A stretch of 64,000 nt of DNA from Burkholderia sp. (GCA_030151225.1 JASLEG010000345.1:15725-79724); one strand, 5' to 3'. Positions 33,842 to 43,333 are shown, counted from the first letter of the stretch. The notes: generated by a model from the letters alone, not told the origin. A program made the numbers and translations.

Positions 33842-34603
33842 ATGCTCGCAGAACAACGTCATCAATACATCCTGTCGGAACTGTCCCGTTCGGGCGCCCT
33901 GTCGGTGGCCGAACTCGTGCGCACGCTCGGCGTGTCGCGCGAAACGGTCCGTCGCGACCTGAACGCGCTGGCCACCCGTGGCCTGGTGGTCACCACCCAC
34001 GGCGGCGCGCTGGCCGCGGACCGCCGCGAGCCGAGCCTGTCCGAGCGCGAGGCGGCCAACGCCGACGCCAAGCAGGCGATCGGCAGGCGCGCGGCCGAGT
34101 TCGTGCCCGACGGCGCCTCGGTGTTGCTCGACTCGGGCAGCACCACCCACGCCGTGGCGCTCGCGCTGAACGACCGCCACCGCCTCACGATCTACACCAA
34201 CGACTGGCGCATCGCCTTCGCGCTCGCACGCCGCAACGAGAATCGCGTCACCCTGCTCGGCGGCGAGCTGTCCGACGACGAGGACGCCACCTTCGGCCTC
34301 GACACGATCCAGCAGCTTGCGCAGTACCACGTCGATTTCGCCTTCGTGGGCGCGGGCGGCGTGACGGCGGAAGGCGATCTGACCGACTATTCACGGATCG
34401 CCGCCGAGGTGCGTGCGCGCATGATCGCCTCGGCGGCCACCACCGTGGTGGTGGCCGATCACTCCAAATTCGGCCGCGTCACGCCGGTGCGCATCAACGG
34501 CATCGACAACGCGCGCTACCTCGTGACCGATCGTGCCCCGGAAAAGGCGCTGCGCCGCGCGATCGCCGCGCGCGGCATCGAGCTGATCGTCTGCGACGCC
34601 TGA
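33842..34603 (+). CDS. DeoR-family transcriptional regulator
   Basis: A 253-residue regulator. The HTH (LSVAELVRTLGVSRETVRRD) is followed by the DeoR signature through THGGALA, then the sugar-phosphate isomerase-like sensor domain: LLDSGSTTHAVALAL, IYTNDWRIAFAL, the FVGAGGVTAEGDLTDYS loop and VVVADHSKFG. DeoR proteins respond to phosphorylated sugars. No sugar operon is adjacent, so the target is unknown. The start at 33842 is the beginning of the HTH homology; the long upstream open frame is non-coding. Confidence 0.9.
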   Translation: MLAEQRHQYILSELSRSGALSVAELVRTLGVSRETVRRDLNALATRGLVVTTHGGALAADRREPSLSEREAANADAKQAIGRRAAEFVPDGASVLLDSGSTTHAVALALNDRHRLTIYTNDWRIAFALARRNENRVTLLGGELSDDEDATFGLDTIQQLAQYHVDFAFVGAGGVTAEGDLTDYSRIAAEVRARMIASAATTVVVADHSKFGRVTPVRINGIDNARYLVTDRAPEKALRRAIAARGIELIVCDA

Positions 34604-34733
34604 CGGGCCGGCCGGCGGGGGGGTAAGAAATCGGCCGACGGCATAAGTTTTCCGTTTTCGGTATTTGCCCTGATCTGGTAGGCCCTCAGACTGCGTTTCC
34701 TCCACGGCGCATCTCGCGTGCATGACGAGGAAC

Positions 34734-35009
34734 ATGATGAAACTGGCAGTCAAATTCGCGGCGTTGGCCGCTCTGGTGGCCGCGCCCGCGCTGGCCTTCG
34801 CGCAATCCGCCCGATCGATCCCGGGCTACGCCGATCACGCGCCGATCACGCGCGCCGAAGTGCGCGGGCAGCTCGTCGAACTCGAGCAGGCCGGCTACGA
34901 TCCGGCCATGTATCCCGGCCGCATCCATGCCGCGATCGAGCAGGCCCAGGCCGTGATCGCGCGCCAGCACGCCCTTGGCCGTGGCGCCGGGCGTGACCGT
35001 CAGCCCTGA
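34734..35009 (+). CDS. DUF4148 periplasmic protein with altered C-terminus
   Basis: A 91-residue protein. A Sec signal peptide (MKLAVKFAALAALVAAPALA, cleavage after FAQ) precedes the DUF4148 core ITRAEVRGQLVELEQAGYDP. Start ATG 34734 or 34737 after GAGGAA. The last ~12 residues (ALGRGAGRDRQP) are encoded by the reverse strand of a porin's final codons, so the natural end has been lost and replaced at a rearrangement joint near 34975. It may still be made and exported. Family function is unknown. Confidence 0.7.
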   Translation: MMKLAVKFAALAALVAAPALAFAQSARSIPGYADHAPITRAEVRGQLVELEQAGYDPAMYPGRIHAAIEQAQAVIARQHALGRGAGRDRQP

Positions 35010-35690
35010 ATATTCGGTGTCCTGCAGCCCGTGGGCGGCCTGGTTGCGGTTGTCGACGAGGCCGGCCAGCGCGTACAGCGTCGCGCGCTTCGACAGGAAG
35101 GACAGGTAGGCCAGACCAACCTGCTGCGCGTCGTTGCCCTGGCCGCTGCGGTCGTGCAGGAAGCCGTACATCGCCACCACCTCGCTGGCCGGGGTGAAGC
35201 GATACGAGGCCGACGCCGCGTACAGCGCCACGTTCAGGTTCAGCGCCGAGTCGCGCTCGGTGTGACAGATGAGGTGGTAGCGCGTGGCGCCGTCCTGCCG
35301 CTCGTAGCCGGCGCTCAGGTGCAGCGGCCCGTTGACGTATTTCGCCACCGCGTTGTACAGCTGCAGGCCATTGCCGGGCCGCGTGATGGAATCGCGCATC
35401 GCCACCATGAACCGCGCGGTCAGGCCGTGATACTCGGGCGTGAAGCAGGTGATCGCGTTGCTCGCGCGCACCGACACCGTGGCCAGTTCGCTGAACGACG
35501 ATGCGATGGTGTTGCCGGCGAGCGGATCGAGTTCGCCGTCCAGATACGGGTATTGCGGCTTCTTCCGGCGCCCGAAGCGGAATTCGCCGAAGGGGCCCGA
35601 CGCACGCCGCCGCCCACGTCCTCCTGGCCGATCAGGCCGTACACGGCCGCTGCCGGGCTGACGGCGCGCGTCACCCCGGCGTCACGAAAA
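34975..35690 (-). pseudogene. Porin, broken at both ends
   Basis: Read leftward it shows porin sequence: AVYGLIGQEDVGGGVRRA near the start, GPFGEFRFGRRKKPQYPYLD in another frame, then in a third ELATVSVRASNAITCFTPEY and finally YLSFLSKRATLYALAGLVDN to GLTVTPGATAKGV. The signal peptide, an internal segment and the last strand (normally ending in HRF) are missing and at least one frame change is present. The break at its 3' end is the joint with the DUF4148 gene. Confidence 0.8.
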
Positions 35691-35764
35691 CGTCACCCCG
35701 CCGTCATGCCGATGGCAAGCACGCCCGCGACACTGTTCGCTCCCCCGAGCCGAGGAGCGAGCCG

Positions 35765-37606
35765 ATGTCCGCGACGTCCGTCACCGTGCGCAGTTACCTG
35801 TCCCCGACCCTGGTCCTGCTGGCCTTCGACTGGCCGCCGGCGGCGAGCCGCCCCGATTTTCTCGGCTTCGCGATCCGGCGCATGCCGGGCTTCCACGGCG
35901 CCGACGGCCACGCGCGCGCGGCCAGCAGCTGGCTGCCGAATCGCCTGACCTTCGACGGCCCCGCGGCCGACACGCAGCGCGACGCGCCCACCGATCAGGC
36001 GCCGATCCAGAAGTTCATGTGGTGGGACGCGCGCATCGATCCGCAGGATCGCGGCCAGGCGTTCCGCTACGACGTGTACCCGGTGGTGGGTACGCCCGAC
36101 GCGCTGCAGGTGCTCGACGCCGAGGCCGGCGAGGTGCGCCTCACGCTGCCCGAGCACATGGTGGATGGCGTGGGGACCTGGTTCAATCGGGCCGTGGTCA
36201 GCTCGCAGGCCTTCGCGCGGCAGGTCGCGGCGCTCGGCCTCGGCGAGCACGACACGCCCAGCGCCGCGCAGGCGCTCGCGCTGCGCACCTGGCTCGCCAA
36301 CGACCTGGAGCAGGTGTTCGGCGAGATGCTGGAGCCCGCCACGCGCGCGAGCGCGGCCGTCTACCACCTGACCGACACGCTGTGGGCGATGCCGGCCTTC
36401 GAGGCCTTCGGCACGCGTCACGGCAGGGACGCGCTCGCGATCGTGTACGACGCGCACGTCACCGAGCGCAAGGGCAGGCCGCCGCTGCCCTCGCCGAACC
36501 AGCCCGCCGTGGACGCGTTGAAGGATTTGGCGACGCTCGCGCCGCGCGACCGCACGCGCATCATGCACGACAAGTTCATCGTGACCGACGGCGCGGCCGG
36601 CGGCGGCAAGACCGCGCCCGAAGCCAACGCCGCGCCGCGCCCCGCGCGCCTGCTGACCGGCTCCGCGAACTTCACCACCGAGGGCATCACCGAGCAGGCC
36701 AACGTGCTGCATGCGTTCGACTCGCCGGTGCTGGCCGGCCTCTACGACGACCGCGCGCGGGCGCTGGCAGCGAACCCGTCGATCGCCGACACGGCGAAGC
36801 TCGCGCAGGGCTGGTCGGAGCCGACCACGGTGGGCACCGCGCGCGTGCGCGTGGCCTTCTCGCCCGAGCCGGGCAAGCGGCGCACCGAGATCGACACGAT
36901 CGTGGCGGCGATCGGCGCCGCGAAGCATTCGGTGGTGTTCTGCCTGTTCATGCCGACCGACGCGCCGCTGCGCGACGCCTGCTTCGCGGCCGGGGACCGC
37001 GGCCTGATGATGTTCGGCCTCGTGAACCGCATCAGCGCGAGCGGCGCCGAGCAGGCCGATGCGGACCAGCGTGCCGGCAAGACGCTCGACGCGTCGCGGC
37101 TCGCCAATCTCGAGCTGTATCACCGCAGCCGCACGAACCGCGACGTGATCGACGCCGAGTATTTTTCGCCGGCCACCGTGCCGAAGGGCTTCGAGCCCGA
37201 GCTGCGACTGTTTCCGGGCGAGCCGGCGCCGGCTTATCCGCCGGTGGTCATCCACCACAAGTTCATCGTGATCGATGCCGAGGGCGACGACCCGATCGTC
37301 TACACGGGCTCGGCCAACATGAGCGCGAACTCCGAGCACTACAACGACGAGAACCTGCTCGAGATCCGCGATCGCCGCATCGCCGGCACCTATCTGGCCG
37401 AATTCCTGCGGCTGTACGAGCATTACCGCGCGCGGGCGCTCGCGATCGAGGCGAAGAAGACCGGGCGCGCCGCGCACGCGGACACGCATCCGACGCTCGC
37501 GCTGCAGCCCGATGCGGGCTGGGCGAAGAAATATTTCGTGAAGGACAGCCCCGAGGAGAAGGCGCGCATCGCGCTGGCCGCGCCCCCGCCGGGCGCCGCG
37601 TCGTGA
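35765..37606 (+). CDS. Phospholipase D-family protein with two HKD motifs
   Basis: A 613-residue protein with two catalytic HKD motifs: IMHDKFIVTD (His268, Lys270) followed by LLTGSANFTTEGI, and VIHHKFIVID (His497, Lys499) followed by YTGSANMSANSEHYNDENLL. Two motifs in one chain make a complete active site for phosphodiester cleavage or transfer. No signal peptide is visible at MSATSVTVRSYLSPTL; the start at 35765 follows GAGGAG. Some related long PLD proteins are secreted effectors, others are nucleases or lipases; no VgrG or immunity gene is adjacent to decide. It converges on the solute-binding protein gene with 24 bases between. Confidence 0.85.
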   Translation: MSATSVTVRSYLSPTLVLLAFDWPPAASRPDFLGFAIRRMPGFHGADGHARAASSWLPNRLTFDGPAADTQRDAPTDQAPIQKFMWWDARIDPQDRGQAFRYDVYPVVGTPDALQVLDAEAGEVRLTLPEHMVDGVGTWFNRAVVSSQAFARQVAALGLGEHDTPSAAQALALRTWLANDLEQVFGEMLEPATRASAAVYHLTDTLWAMPAFEAFGTRHGRDALAIVYDAHVTERKGRPPLPSPNQPAVDALKDLATLAPRDRTRIMHDKFIVTDGAAGGGKTAPEANAAPRPARLLTGSANFTTEGITEQANVLHAFDSPVLAGLYDDRARALAANPSIADTAKLAQGWSEPTTVGTARVRVAFSPEPGKRRTEIDTIVAAIGAAKHSVVFCLFMPTDAPLRDACFAAGDRGLMMFGLVNRISASGAEQADADQRAGKTLDASRLANLELYHRSRTNRDVIDAEYFSPATVPKGFEPELRLFPGEPAPAYPPVVIHHKFIVIDAEGDDPIVYTGSANMSANSEHYNDENLLEIRDRRIAGTYLAEFLRLYEHYRARALAIEAKKTGRAAHADTHPTLALQPDAGWAKKYFVKDSPEEKARIALAAPPPGAAS

Positions 37607-37630
37607 CCTGACGGGATGCGCGCATCGCGC

Positions 37631-38377
37631 CTAGCCGCGCCCGGCCGGCGCGACCGAGGCGCCCTCGATGCCGTGGCGCGCGAGCGCGTCGGCCACGAAG
37701 CCCGAGGCCTTGCGCGCTTCCACGAAGGCGGCCAGCCGTTCGGCCGCCGCGTCGCCGCGCGAGCGCGGCAGCCCCATCGCCTGGCGGATCACCATGAAGC
37801 GCCCGTCGAGCAGGCGCAGCCCCGGTGTGCGGGCCACGTCCGCCTCGAGTTGCTGCTTGACGCCGGCGGCCACGTCGAGCCCGCGCTCGAGGAAGGTGGC
37901 GACCACGGCGGGCGAGGACGGCGCGCGCACGATCTCCGCGGCCTTCAGCTCGCGCGTGAGGAACAGGTCGTAGGCGCTGCCGTGGCCGACGGCCACCGTC
38001 ACGCCGGCGCGATCCACCGCCTCGTTGCTCGCGATCGGCGAATCGTCGCGCACCAGGTAGCCGCCCTCGATCAGCACGTAGGGGCCCGTGAAGGCGATCG
38101 ATTCGCCGCGCTTCGGGTCGATCGCGAAGAAGCCCACGTCGGCGCGCTCGTCGCCCACCGCCGCCACCGATTCGGCGGCCGTCTCGAACACCACGAGCTC
38201 GACGGCGAGGCCGAGCTCCGCGCCGAGCGCGCGCGCCAGATCGACGGACACGCCGGCCGGCTCGCCGCTGGCCGCGTCGCGCCCGGCCAGCACCGGGTTG
38301 CCGAGATTGATCGAGGCGCGCAGCACGCCGGTGGGCGCGAACGCGGCGAGCAGGGTGGGGTCGACGGCTTGGGGCAT
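37631..38377 (-). CDS. Solute-binding protein-like (SBP family 3) without signal peptide
   Basis: A 248-residue protein with the family 3 amino-acid-binding fold: VLRASINLGNPVLAGRD, GEPAGVSVDLARALGAELGL, DVGFFAIDPKRGESIAFTGP, and GSAYDLFLTREL in the second lobe. Periplasmic members need a signal peptide; here the chain starts directly with the fold (MPQAVDPTLLAAFAPTGVL), so it is either cytoplasmic or starts at a missed upstream codon. No transporter permease genes are adjacent. Role unknown. Confidence 0.75.
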   Translation of the reverse strand: MPQAVDPTLLAAFAPTGVLRASINLGNPVLAGRDAASGEPAGVSVDLARALGAELGLAVELVVFETAAESVAAVGDERADVGFFAIDPKRGESIAFTGPYVLIEGGYLVRDDSPIASNEAVDRAGVTVAVGHGSAYDLFLTRELKAAEIVRAPSSPAVVATFLERGLDVAAGVKQQLEADVARTPGLRLLDGRFMVIRQAMGLPRSRGDAAAERLAAFVEARKASGFVADALARHGIEGASVAPAGRG

Positions 38378-38426
38378 GGGAATCCTCGGGAGTGGACGCG
38401 CCGCGGGCGCGGCCGGCGCTCGGCGC

Positions 38427-39122
38427 TTACCGCGAAATGTAGCGCAGCACGCTGTCCGCGATCATCGTGCGGTGGCGCACGCGCAGCCGCGGCGCCGACG
38501 GATCGCGGCCGAACGCGGCGCCGAACGTGTAGCGGTTCGACACGCGGTGAAAGCAGAACGAGCTGATCATCAGGTGCAGGTCGAAGGCGTCGACGTCGGC
38601 GCGGAATTCGCCGGTCTCGGCACCGCGCGCGAGCAGATCCTCGAGCGTCTTGATGATGCTGACGTTGCGGTTCTTGAACGACTTCTGCTGTTCGAGGTAC
38701 TTGGCGCCGTGGATGTTCTCGATCGAGACGAGGCGCACGAAATCGCGGTGCTTGTCGTGGTAGTCGAAGGTGAATTCGATCAGGCGGCGCATGCCGTCGG
38801 AGGGCTTGAGCTCGCCCACGTTCAGTTCGAGCTCGAGCGCGCGGATGTCGCCGTACACCTTGTCCAGCACCGCCTCGTACAGCCCTTCCTTGCTGTCGAA
38901 GTAGTAGTACAGCATCCGCTTGGTGGTGTTGGTGCGTTCCGCGATCGCGTCGACGCGGGCGCCCGCGAGACCCATCGCCGAGAACTCCTGCGTGGCGACC
39001 TCGAGGATGTTGCGCTTGGTCTGTTCGGGATCGTACTTGCGGCGCGACTCGTCGCGGCGCTTGGTGCCTGCGGCGGGCTGGTCGCCGTTCTCGGGCGCGT
39101 CGGGGTTGCTACCTTGTCTCAT
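38427..39122 (-). CDS. TetR-family transcriptional regulator
   Basis: A 231-residue regulator. After a hydrophilic N-terminal tail of ~35 residues comes the HTH (NILEVATQEFSAMGLAGARV, TNTTKRMLYYYFDSKEGLYE). The C-terminal ligand domain is of the PF17938 kind (LVSIENIHGAKYLEQQ). It is next to a solute-binding protein gene in the same direction, with 49 bases between, and not near an evident efflux gene. Confidence 0.9.
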   Translation of the reverse strand: MRQGSNPDAPENGDQPAAGTKRRDESRRKYDPEQTKRNILEVATQEFSAMGLAGARVDAIAERTNTTKRMLYYYFDSKEGLYEAVLDKVYGDIRALELELNVGELKPSDGMRRLIEFTFDYHDKHRDFVRLVSIENIHGAKYLEQQKSFKNRNVSIIKTLEDLLARGAETGEFRADVDAFDLHLMISSFCFHRVSNRYTFGAAFGRDPSAPRLRVRHRTMIADSVLRYISR

Positions 39123-39285
39123 GTGTTGGTGTCGGCGGCTGGATGGCGCATTCTAGCATGCGGGCACGGGCGGCCCGGCGCGGTTTTCATGCCGCCAACA
39201 TGCGGGATTCTGGTGCGATTCGTTGCGATCGTGAGTCAATCCGCAGCAACGGGCGAGGGGGCGGCCAGCCGCCGCGGCGCCGGCT

Positions 39286-40569
39286 TCAGCGCGCGCGGTC
39301 GGCCAGCGCGTCGCGCACCTGCCAGCCGCTGTAGCTGAGTTGCGCGGCGGCCAGCCCGGCCATGCCGTAAGCCGGCGCGAGCCCGAAATGCGAGAAGCCG
39401 GCCGGCACCGGCGCGGCGCCCGCGATCGTGTCGGCCAGCACCTCGCCGGCCACCGTGGTGGGCGCCATGCCGTGGCCGCCGAAGCCCACCGCGTGCCAGA
39501 TGCCGTCGAGGTCGCGGCCGATCTGGGGCATCTTGTGGCGCGCATAGCTCATCAGGCCGCCCCAGGCGAATTCCACCGGCACGTCGCGCAGTTGCGGATA
39601 GACGCGCACCAGATCCTGCTTGAGCAGGCGCGCGATCGCCTCGGGGCTGCGCTCGCGGATCGAGATGCGGCCGCCCCACAGGATGCGCGTGTCGGCCAGC
39701 GGCCGGTAATAGTCGAACGCGAAGCGCGTGTCGTAGACGGCCGAGCGGCAGGCGATGGCGCTTTCGAGCCGCTCGCCGAGCGGGGCGGTGGCCATCACGT
39801 AGGTGGCGATCGGCAGCACCGCGCGCTCCACGCGGCGATGCACGCCGCGCGCGTAGCCACCGCCCGCGAATACCACCTCGCGCGCATGCACCTCGCCGAA
39901 CGCGGTGCCCACCACGAAGCCGCCGCCCTCGCGCGCGCGGCGGATCTTCAGCGCGGGCGTGCGCTCGGCGATGCGCGCGCCGCCCGCCTCGGCGGCCGCG
40001 GCCACGCCCAGCACGTAGGCGAGAGGATGGAAGTGGAACGCGTTGCGCTCGAACAGGCCGCCGTGATAGCGGTCGGTCGCGAGCCGGTCGCGCAGCTCGG
40101 CCTGGCCGAGCGGTTCCCACTCCACGCCGAAGGCCTCCTTCATCAGCTTGCGTGGCGCGTCGAGCCGCGCCGGATCCCTGAACCAGTTGGCGAGGATCAC
40201 GCCTTCGTCCACCAGATCGCAGTCGATCGCGTAACGCGCCACGCGCGCGCGGATCAGGTCCACCGCATCGAGCGTGAGCCGGTACAGCCGGCGTGCCTCG
40301 TCGCGGCCGAGGCGCGCGAGCAGGGCGGCGTTCTCGAGGCTGTAGCCGCCGAACACGAAGCCGCCGTTGCGGCCGGACGCGCCGTGGCCCACCTCGTTGG
40401 CCTCGAGCACGAGCACGTCGCGCACGCCGCGCTCCACCAGGCCGAGCGCGGTGGACAACCCGGCCAGGCCGCCACCGACGATGCAGACCTGCGTCTCGGT
40501 GCGGCCCGCGAGCGGCGTGGCGGGGGGCGGGCGAAGCACGGTGGCTTCGTAGTAGTTCTGCATCGGCAT
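39286..40569 (-). CDS. FAD-dependent amine/imino acid oxidase (DAO family), AmaA/PuuB-like
   Basis: A 427-residue flavoprotein. The start MPMQNYYEATVLRPPPATPL at 40569 fits the family; the dinucleotide-binding motif VCIVGGGLAGLSTALGL follows, then GASGRNGGFVFGG and, near the end, HAVGFGGHGMAPTTVAGEVL. The same pattern occurs in L-pipecolate oxidase (AmaA) and gamma-glutamylputrescine oxidase (PuuB). The divergent neighbour is an ALDH7-type dehydrogenase, the partner expected for AmaA in lysine breakdown through pipecolate. PuuB remains possible. Confidence 0.8.
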   Translation of the reverse strand: MPMQNYYEATVLRPPPATPLAGRTETQVCIVGGGLAGLSTALGLVERGVRDVLVLEANEVGHGASGRNGGFVFGGYSLENAALLARLGRDEARRLYRLTLDAVDLIRARVARYAIDCDLVDEGVILANWFRDPARLDAPRKLMKEAFGVEWEPLGQAELRDRLATDRYHGGLFERNAFHFHPLAYVLGVAAAAEAGGARIAERTPALKIRRAREGGGFVVGTAFGEVHAREVVFAGGGYARGVHRRVERAVLPIATYVMATAPLGERLESAIACRSAVYDTRFAFDYYRPLADTRILWGGRISIRERSPEAIARLLKQDLVRVYPQLRDVPVEFAWGGLMSYARHKMPQIGRDLDGIWHAVGFGGHGMAPTTVAGEVLADTIAGAAPVPAGFSHFGLAPAYGMAGLAAAQLSYSGWQVRDALADRAR

Positions 40570-40734
40570 CGTGGCGCGGCTCCGGGGCATGACGGTGCGC
40601 AGCATCGTAACCTGCCGGCGATCCGCGCGACATCGGGCGAGGCTCTGGTATCGTGCTGCGACCGGCTTCGTCATCCGCGCGGCGCTCGCGTGCCGCGCGG
40701 TTCCTCCGCGAATTCCTCACCTGGCCAACCCATC

Positions 40735-42279
40735 ATGACTTCCACGACGACTTCCGCTGCATCCGCCCAATCCGTTCAGTCGCTGTTCGCCGAACTCGGC
40801 GTCGATCTCGCCGCGCTGCGCGGCGACGCGCTGGCGGCCCGCTCGCCGCTCGACGGCGCGGTGCTCGCCACGCTCGCCACCGACGGCGCGGCCGACGCGG
40901 CGCGCAAGATCGACGCCGCGCACGCGGCCTTCCTGCGCTGGCGCACGGTGCCCGCGCCGGTGCGTGGCGAACTGGTGCGCGTGTTCGGCAACGTGCTGCG
41001 CGAGCACAAGGCCGCGCTCGGCCGCCTGGTCACGCTCGAGGCCGGCAAGATCGCCTCCGAGGGCCTGGGCGAGGTGCAGGAAATGATCGACATCTGCGAT
41101 TTCGCGGTAGGCCTGTCGCGCCAGCTGTACGGCCTGACCATCGCGTCCGAGCGCCCCGGCCACCGCATGATGGAAACCTGGCATCCGCTCGGCGTGTGCG
41201 GCGTGATCTCGGCCTTCAACTTCCCGGTGGCGGTGTGGTCGTGGAACACGGCGCTCGCGCTCGTGTGCGGTGACGCGGTGGTGTGGAAGCCGTCGGAGAA
41301 GACGCCGCTGACCGCGATCGCCTGCGATGCGCTGTTCGCGAAGGCGGTGCGCGCCTTCGAGGCCACTCACCCGGGCGTGGTGCCCGAAGGCCTGCATCAG
41401 CTGCTGATCGGCGGGCGCGAGCTCGGCGAGGCGCTCACCGCATCGCCGAAGGTGCCGCTCGTCAGCGCCACCGGCAGCGTGCGGATGGGCATCGAGGTGG
41501 CGAAGGTGCTCGGCGCGCGGCTCGCGCGCAGCATCCTCGAGCTCGGCGGCAACAACGGCATGATCGTGGCGCCGAGCGCCGATCTCGACCTGGTGGTGCG
41601 CGCGGTCACCTTCGCGGCGGTCGGCACGGCCGGCCAGCGCTGCACCACGCTGCGCCGGCTGATCGTGCATCGCAGCGTGGCCGCCGCGCTGCTGCCGCGC
41701 CTCGAGCAGGCCTTCGCCTCGGTGAAGGTGGGCGATCCGCTCGACGCGGCCACGCTGGTGGGGCCGCTGATCGACCGCGCCTCGTTCGACGCGATGCAAC
41801 GCGCGCTGGCCGACGCACGCGAGCAGGGCGGCGCGGTGAAGGGCGGCGAGCGCGTGGAGGTGGGCGGGGCGGACGCGTACTACGTGCGTCCGGCGATCGT
41901 TCGCATGCCGAAGCAGACGGCGGTGGTGGAGCGCGAGACCTTCGCGCCGATCCTGTACGTGCTCGAATACGACTCGCTGGACGAAGCCGTGGCGCTGCAC
42001 AACGGCGTGCCGCAGGGGCTGTCCTCGGCGATCTTCACGAACGACATCCGCGAGGCCGAGCAGTTCATGTCGGCGGCCGGCAGCGACTGCGGCATCGTCA
42101 ACGTCAACATCGGCACGAGCGGCGCGGAGATCGGCGGCGCGTTCGGCGGCGAGAAGGAAACCGGTGGCGGCCGCGAATCGGGTTCGGACGCGTGGAAGGC
42201 CTACATGCGGCGCGCCACCAACACCATCAACTACAGCCGCGAGCTGCCGCTCGCGCAGGGCGTGAAGTTCGACGTGTGA
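40735..42279 (+). CDS. amaB: ALDH7-family aldehyde dehydrogenase (alpha-aminoadipic semialdehyde/piperideine-6-carboxylate type)
   Basis: A 514-residue NAD-dependent aldehyde dehydrogenase close to the antiquitin/AmaB group. It has the substrate-class mark HPLGVCGVISAFNFPVAVWS, general-base Glu269 in SILELGGNN, catalytic Cys303 in GTAGQRCTTLRRL, and VNVNIGTSGAEIGGAFGGEK near the end. It should oxidise alpha-aminoadipic semialdehyde to aminoadipate. It is divergent from the FAD oxidase, and the 165-base gap must hold both promoters. Confidence 0.85.
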   Translation: MTSTTTSAASAQSVQSLFAELGVDLAALRGDALAARSPLDGAVLATLATDGAADAARKIDAAHAAFLRWRTVPAPVRGELVRVFGNVLREHKAALGRLVTLEAGKIASEGLGEVQEMIDICDFAVGLSRQLYGLTIASERPGHRMMETWHPLGVCGVISAFNFPVAVWSWNTALALVCGDAVVWKPSEKTPLTAIACDALFAKAVRAFEATHPGVVPEGLHQLLIGGRELGEALTASPKVPLVSATGSVRMGIEVAKVLGARLARSILELGGNNGMIVAPSADLDLVVRAVTFAAVGTAGQRCTTLRRLIVHRSVAAALLPRLEQAFASVKVGDPLDAATLVGPLIDRASFDAMQRALADAREQGGAVKGGERVEVGGADAYYVRPAIVRMPKQTAVVERETFAPILYVLEYDSLDEAVALHNGVPQGLSSAIFTNDIREAEQFMSAAGSDCGIVNVNIGTSGAEIGGAFGGEKETGGGRESGSDAWKAYMRRATNTINYSRELPLAQGVKFDV

Positions 42280-42284
42280 GGGTG

Positions 42285-42307
42285 AGCGGGCCGGCCGGGC
42301 CCGCTTT
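42285..42307. terminator. Bidirectional terminator between amaB and fruR
   Basis: An 8-bp perfect stem, agcgggcc with ggcccgct, 5-base loop, followed by ttt, placed between two convergent stop codons. Confidence 0.65.
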
Positions 42308-42311
42308 CCCT

Positions 42312-43313
42312 TCAGGCGGCCTGACGCGCCGCCGTCGAGCCGCGCACGATCAGCTCGCCGGGCAGCACCAGCGTGCGCGGCGACATGCCCGGCTCGGCCA
42401 GCCGTTGCGTCAGCAACTGCATGGCGTTCTTGCCGATCTCGTACACGGGCTGCGCGATCACCGTCACGCCGGGCGTGACGAGGTCGGTCCACGCATCGTT
42501 GTCGAAGCCGGCCAGCGCCACGTCGTCGGGCACCCGCACCTCGGCCTCGCGCAGCGCGCGGTACGCGCCGAGCAGCAGCAGGCCGTTGCTGGCCACGATC
42601 GCCTCGGGGCGCGCGGCGGCGGGGCCCTCGAGCCAGGCGTGCACGCGCGCGCGCGCCGTCTGCGGGTTCGGCTCCACGAATTCGGCGCGACCGGCGAGGC
42701 CGTGCCGCGCGAGCGCCTCGACGAAGGCGCCGTGCCGCTCGCGGCCGGTGGTGCTGGCATTGCCGAACAGGCCCGCCACGCGCCGATGGCCGCGCTCGAT
42801 CAGGTGCTCCACGAGCCGTCGCGCCGCGTCGCGATTGTCGAGCGTCACCGCGTCGGCGGCGCCGGCCGGCGCGGCGCGGTCGATCATCACCACCGGAAAC
42901 GCGTGCGCGCTCGCATCGAAGCGCTGCGCGGCCTCGTGGGTCGGCGAATAGATCACGCCGGTCACGCGCTCGCCCGCCATCAGATGCAGGTACATCGCCT
43001 CCTTTTCGGGGTTCTCGTCGGTGTTGCAGAGGATCACGCGCAGGCCCTGCGCGTAGGCCGCGTCCTCCACGGCGCGGCTCACCTCGGTGAAGAACGGGTT
43101 GCGCACGTCCGAGACGATCAGGCCGATCGTGGCGGTATCGCCGGAGCGCAGCCGGCGCGCGGCCGCGTTGGGCCGGTAGCCGAGCTGCTCGATCACCTCG
43201 AGCACGCGCCGGCGCACGCTGTCGCGCACCGGGCCGTTGTTCGACAGCACGCGCGACACCGTGGTGACCGACACGCCCGCCGCTTCTGCAACATCCTTGA
43301 TGCGTAATGACAT
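42312..43313 (-). CDS. fruR: LacI-family repressor of the fructose operon
   Basis: A 333-residue LacI/GalR regulator. The HTH is at residues 1-55 (RIKDVAEAAGVSVTTVSRVL, then SNNGPVRDSVRRRV), and the periplasmic-binding-like sensor follows (TIGLIVSDVRNPFFTEVSRA, VTGVIYSPTHEAAQRF, VALAGFDNDAWTDL). It is divergent from fruB, and two matching 14-bp operators lie between. FruR-type proteins are released from DNA by fructose-1-phosphate or a related sugar phosphate. The gap of 224 bases is long enough for both promoters and repression loops. Confidence 0.9.
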   Translation of the reverse strand: MSLRIKDVAEAAGVSVTTVSRVLSNNGPVRDSVRRRVLEVIEQLGYRPNAAARRLRSGDTATIGLIVSDVRNPFFTEVSRAVEDAAYAQGLRVILCNTDENPEKEAMYLHLMAGERVTGVIYSPTHEAAQRFDASAHAFPVVMIDRAAPAGAADAVTLDNRDAARRLVEHLIERGHRRVAGLFGNASTTGRERHGAFVEALARHGLAGRAEFVEPNPQTARARVHAWLEGPAAARPEAIVASNGLLLLGAYRALREAEVRVPDDVALAGFDNDAWTDLVTPGVTVIAQPVYEIGKNAMQLLTQRLAEPGMSPRTLVLPGELIVRGSTAARQAA

Positions 43314-43319
43314 GAGGGG

Positions 43320-43333
43320 TGGAATCGATTTCA
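43320..43333. promoter_or_regulatory. FruR operator, fruR side
   Basis: tggaatcgatttca, a near-perfect palindrome centred on atcgat, seven bases upstream of the fruR start codon. It shares 12 of 14 positions with the site at 43489. The location suggests autoregulation. Confidence 0.75.

Noticed and set aside
35693..37489. 598-codon open frame antisense to the phospholipase D-family gene
   Set aside because: Shadow frame; no recognisable domain and the opposite strand has two HKD motifs.
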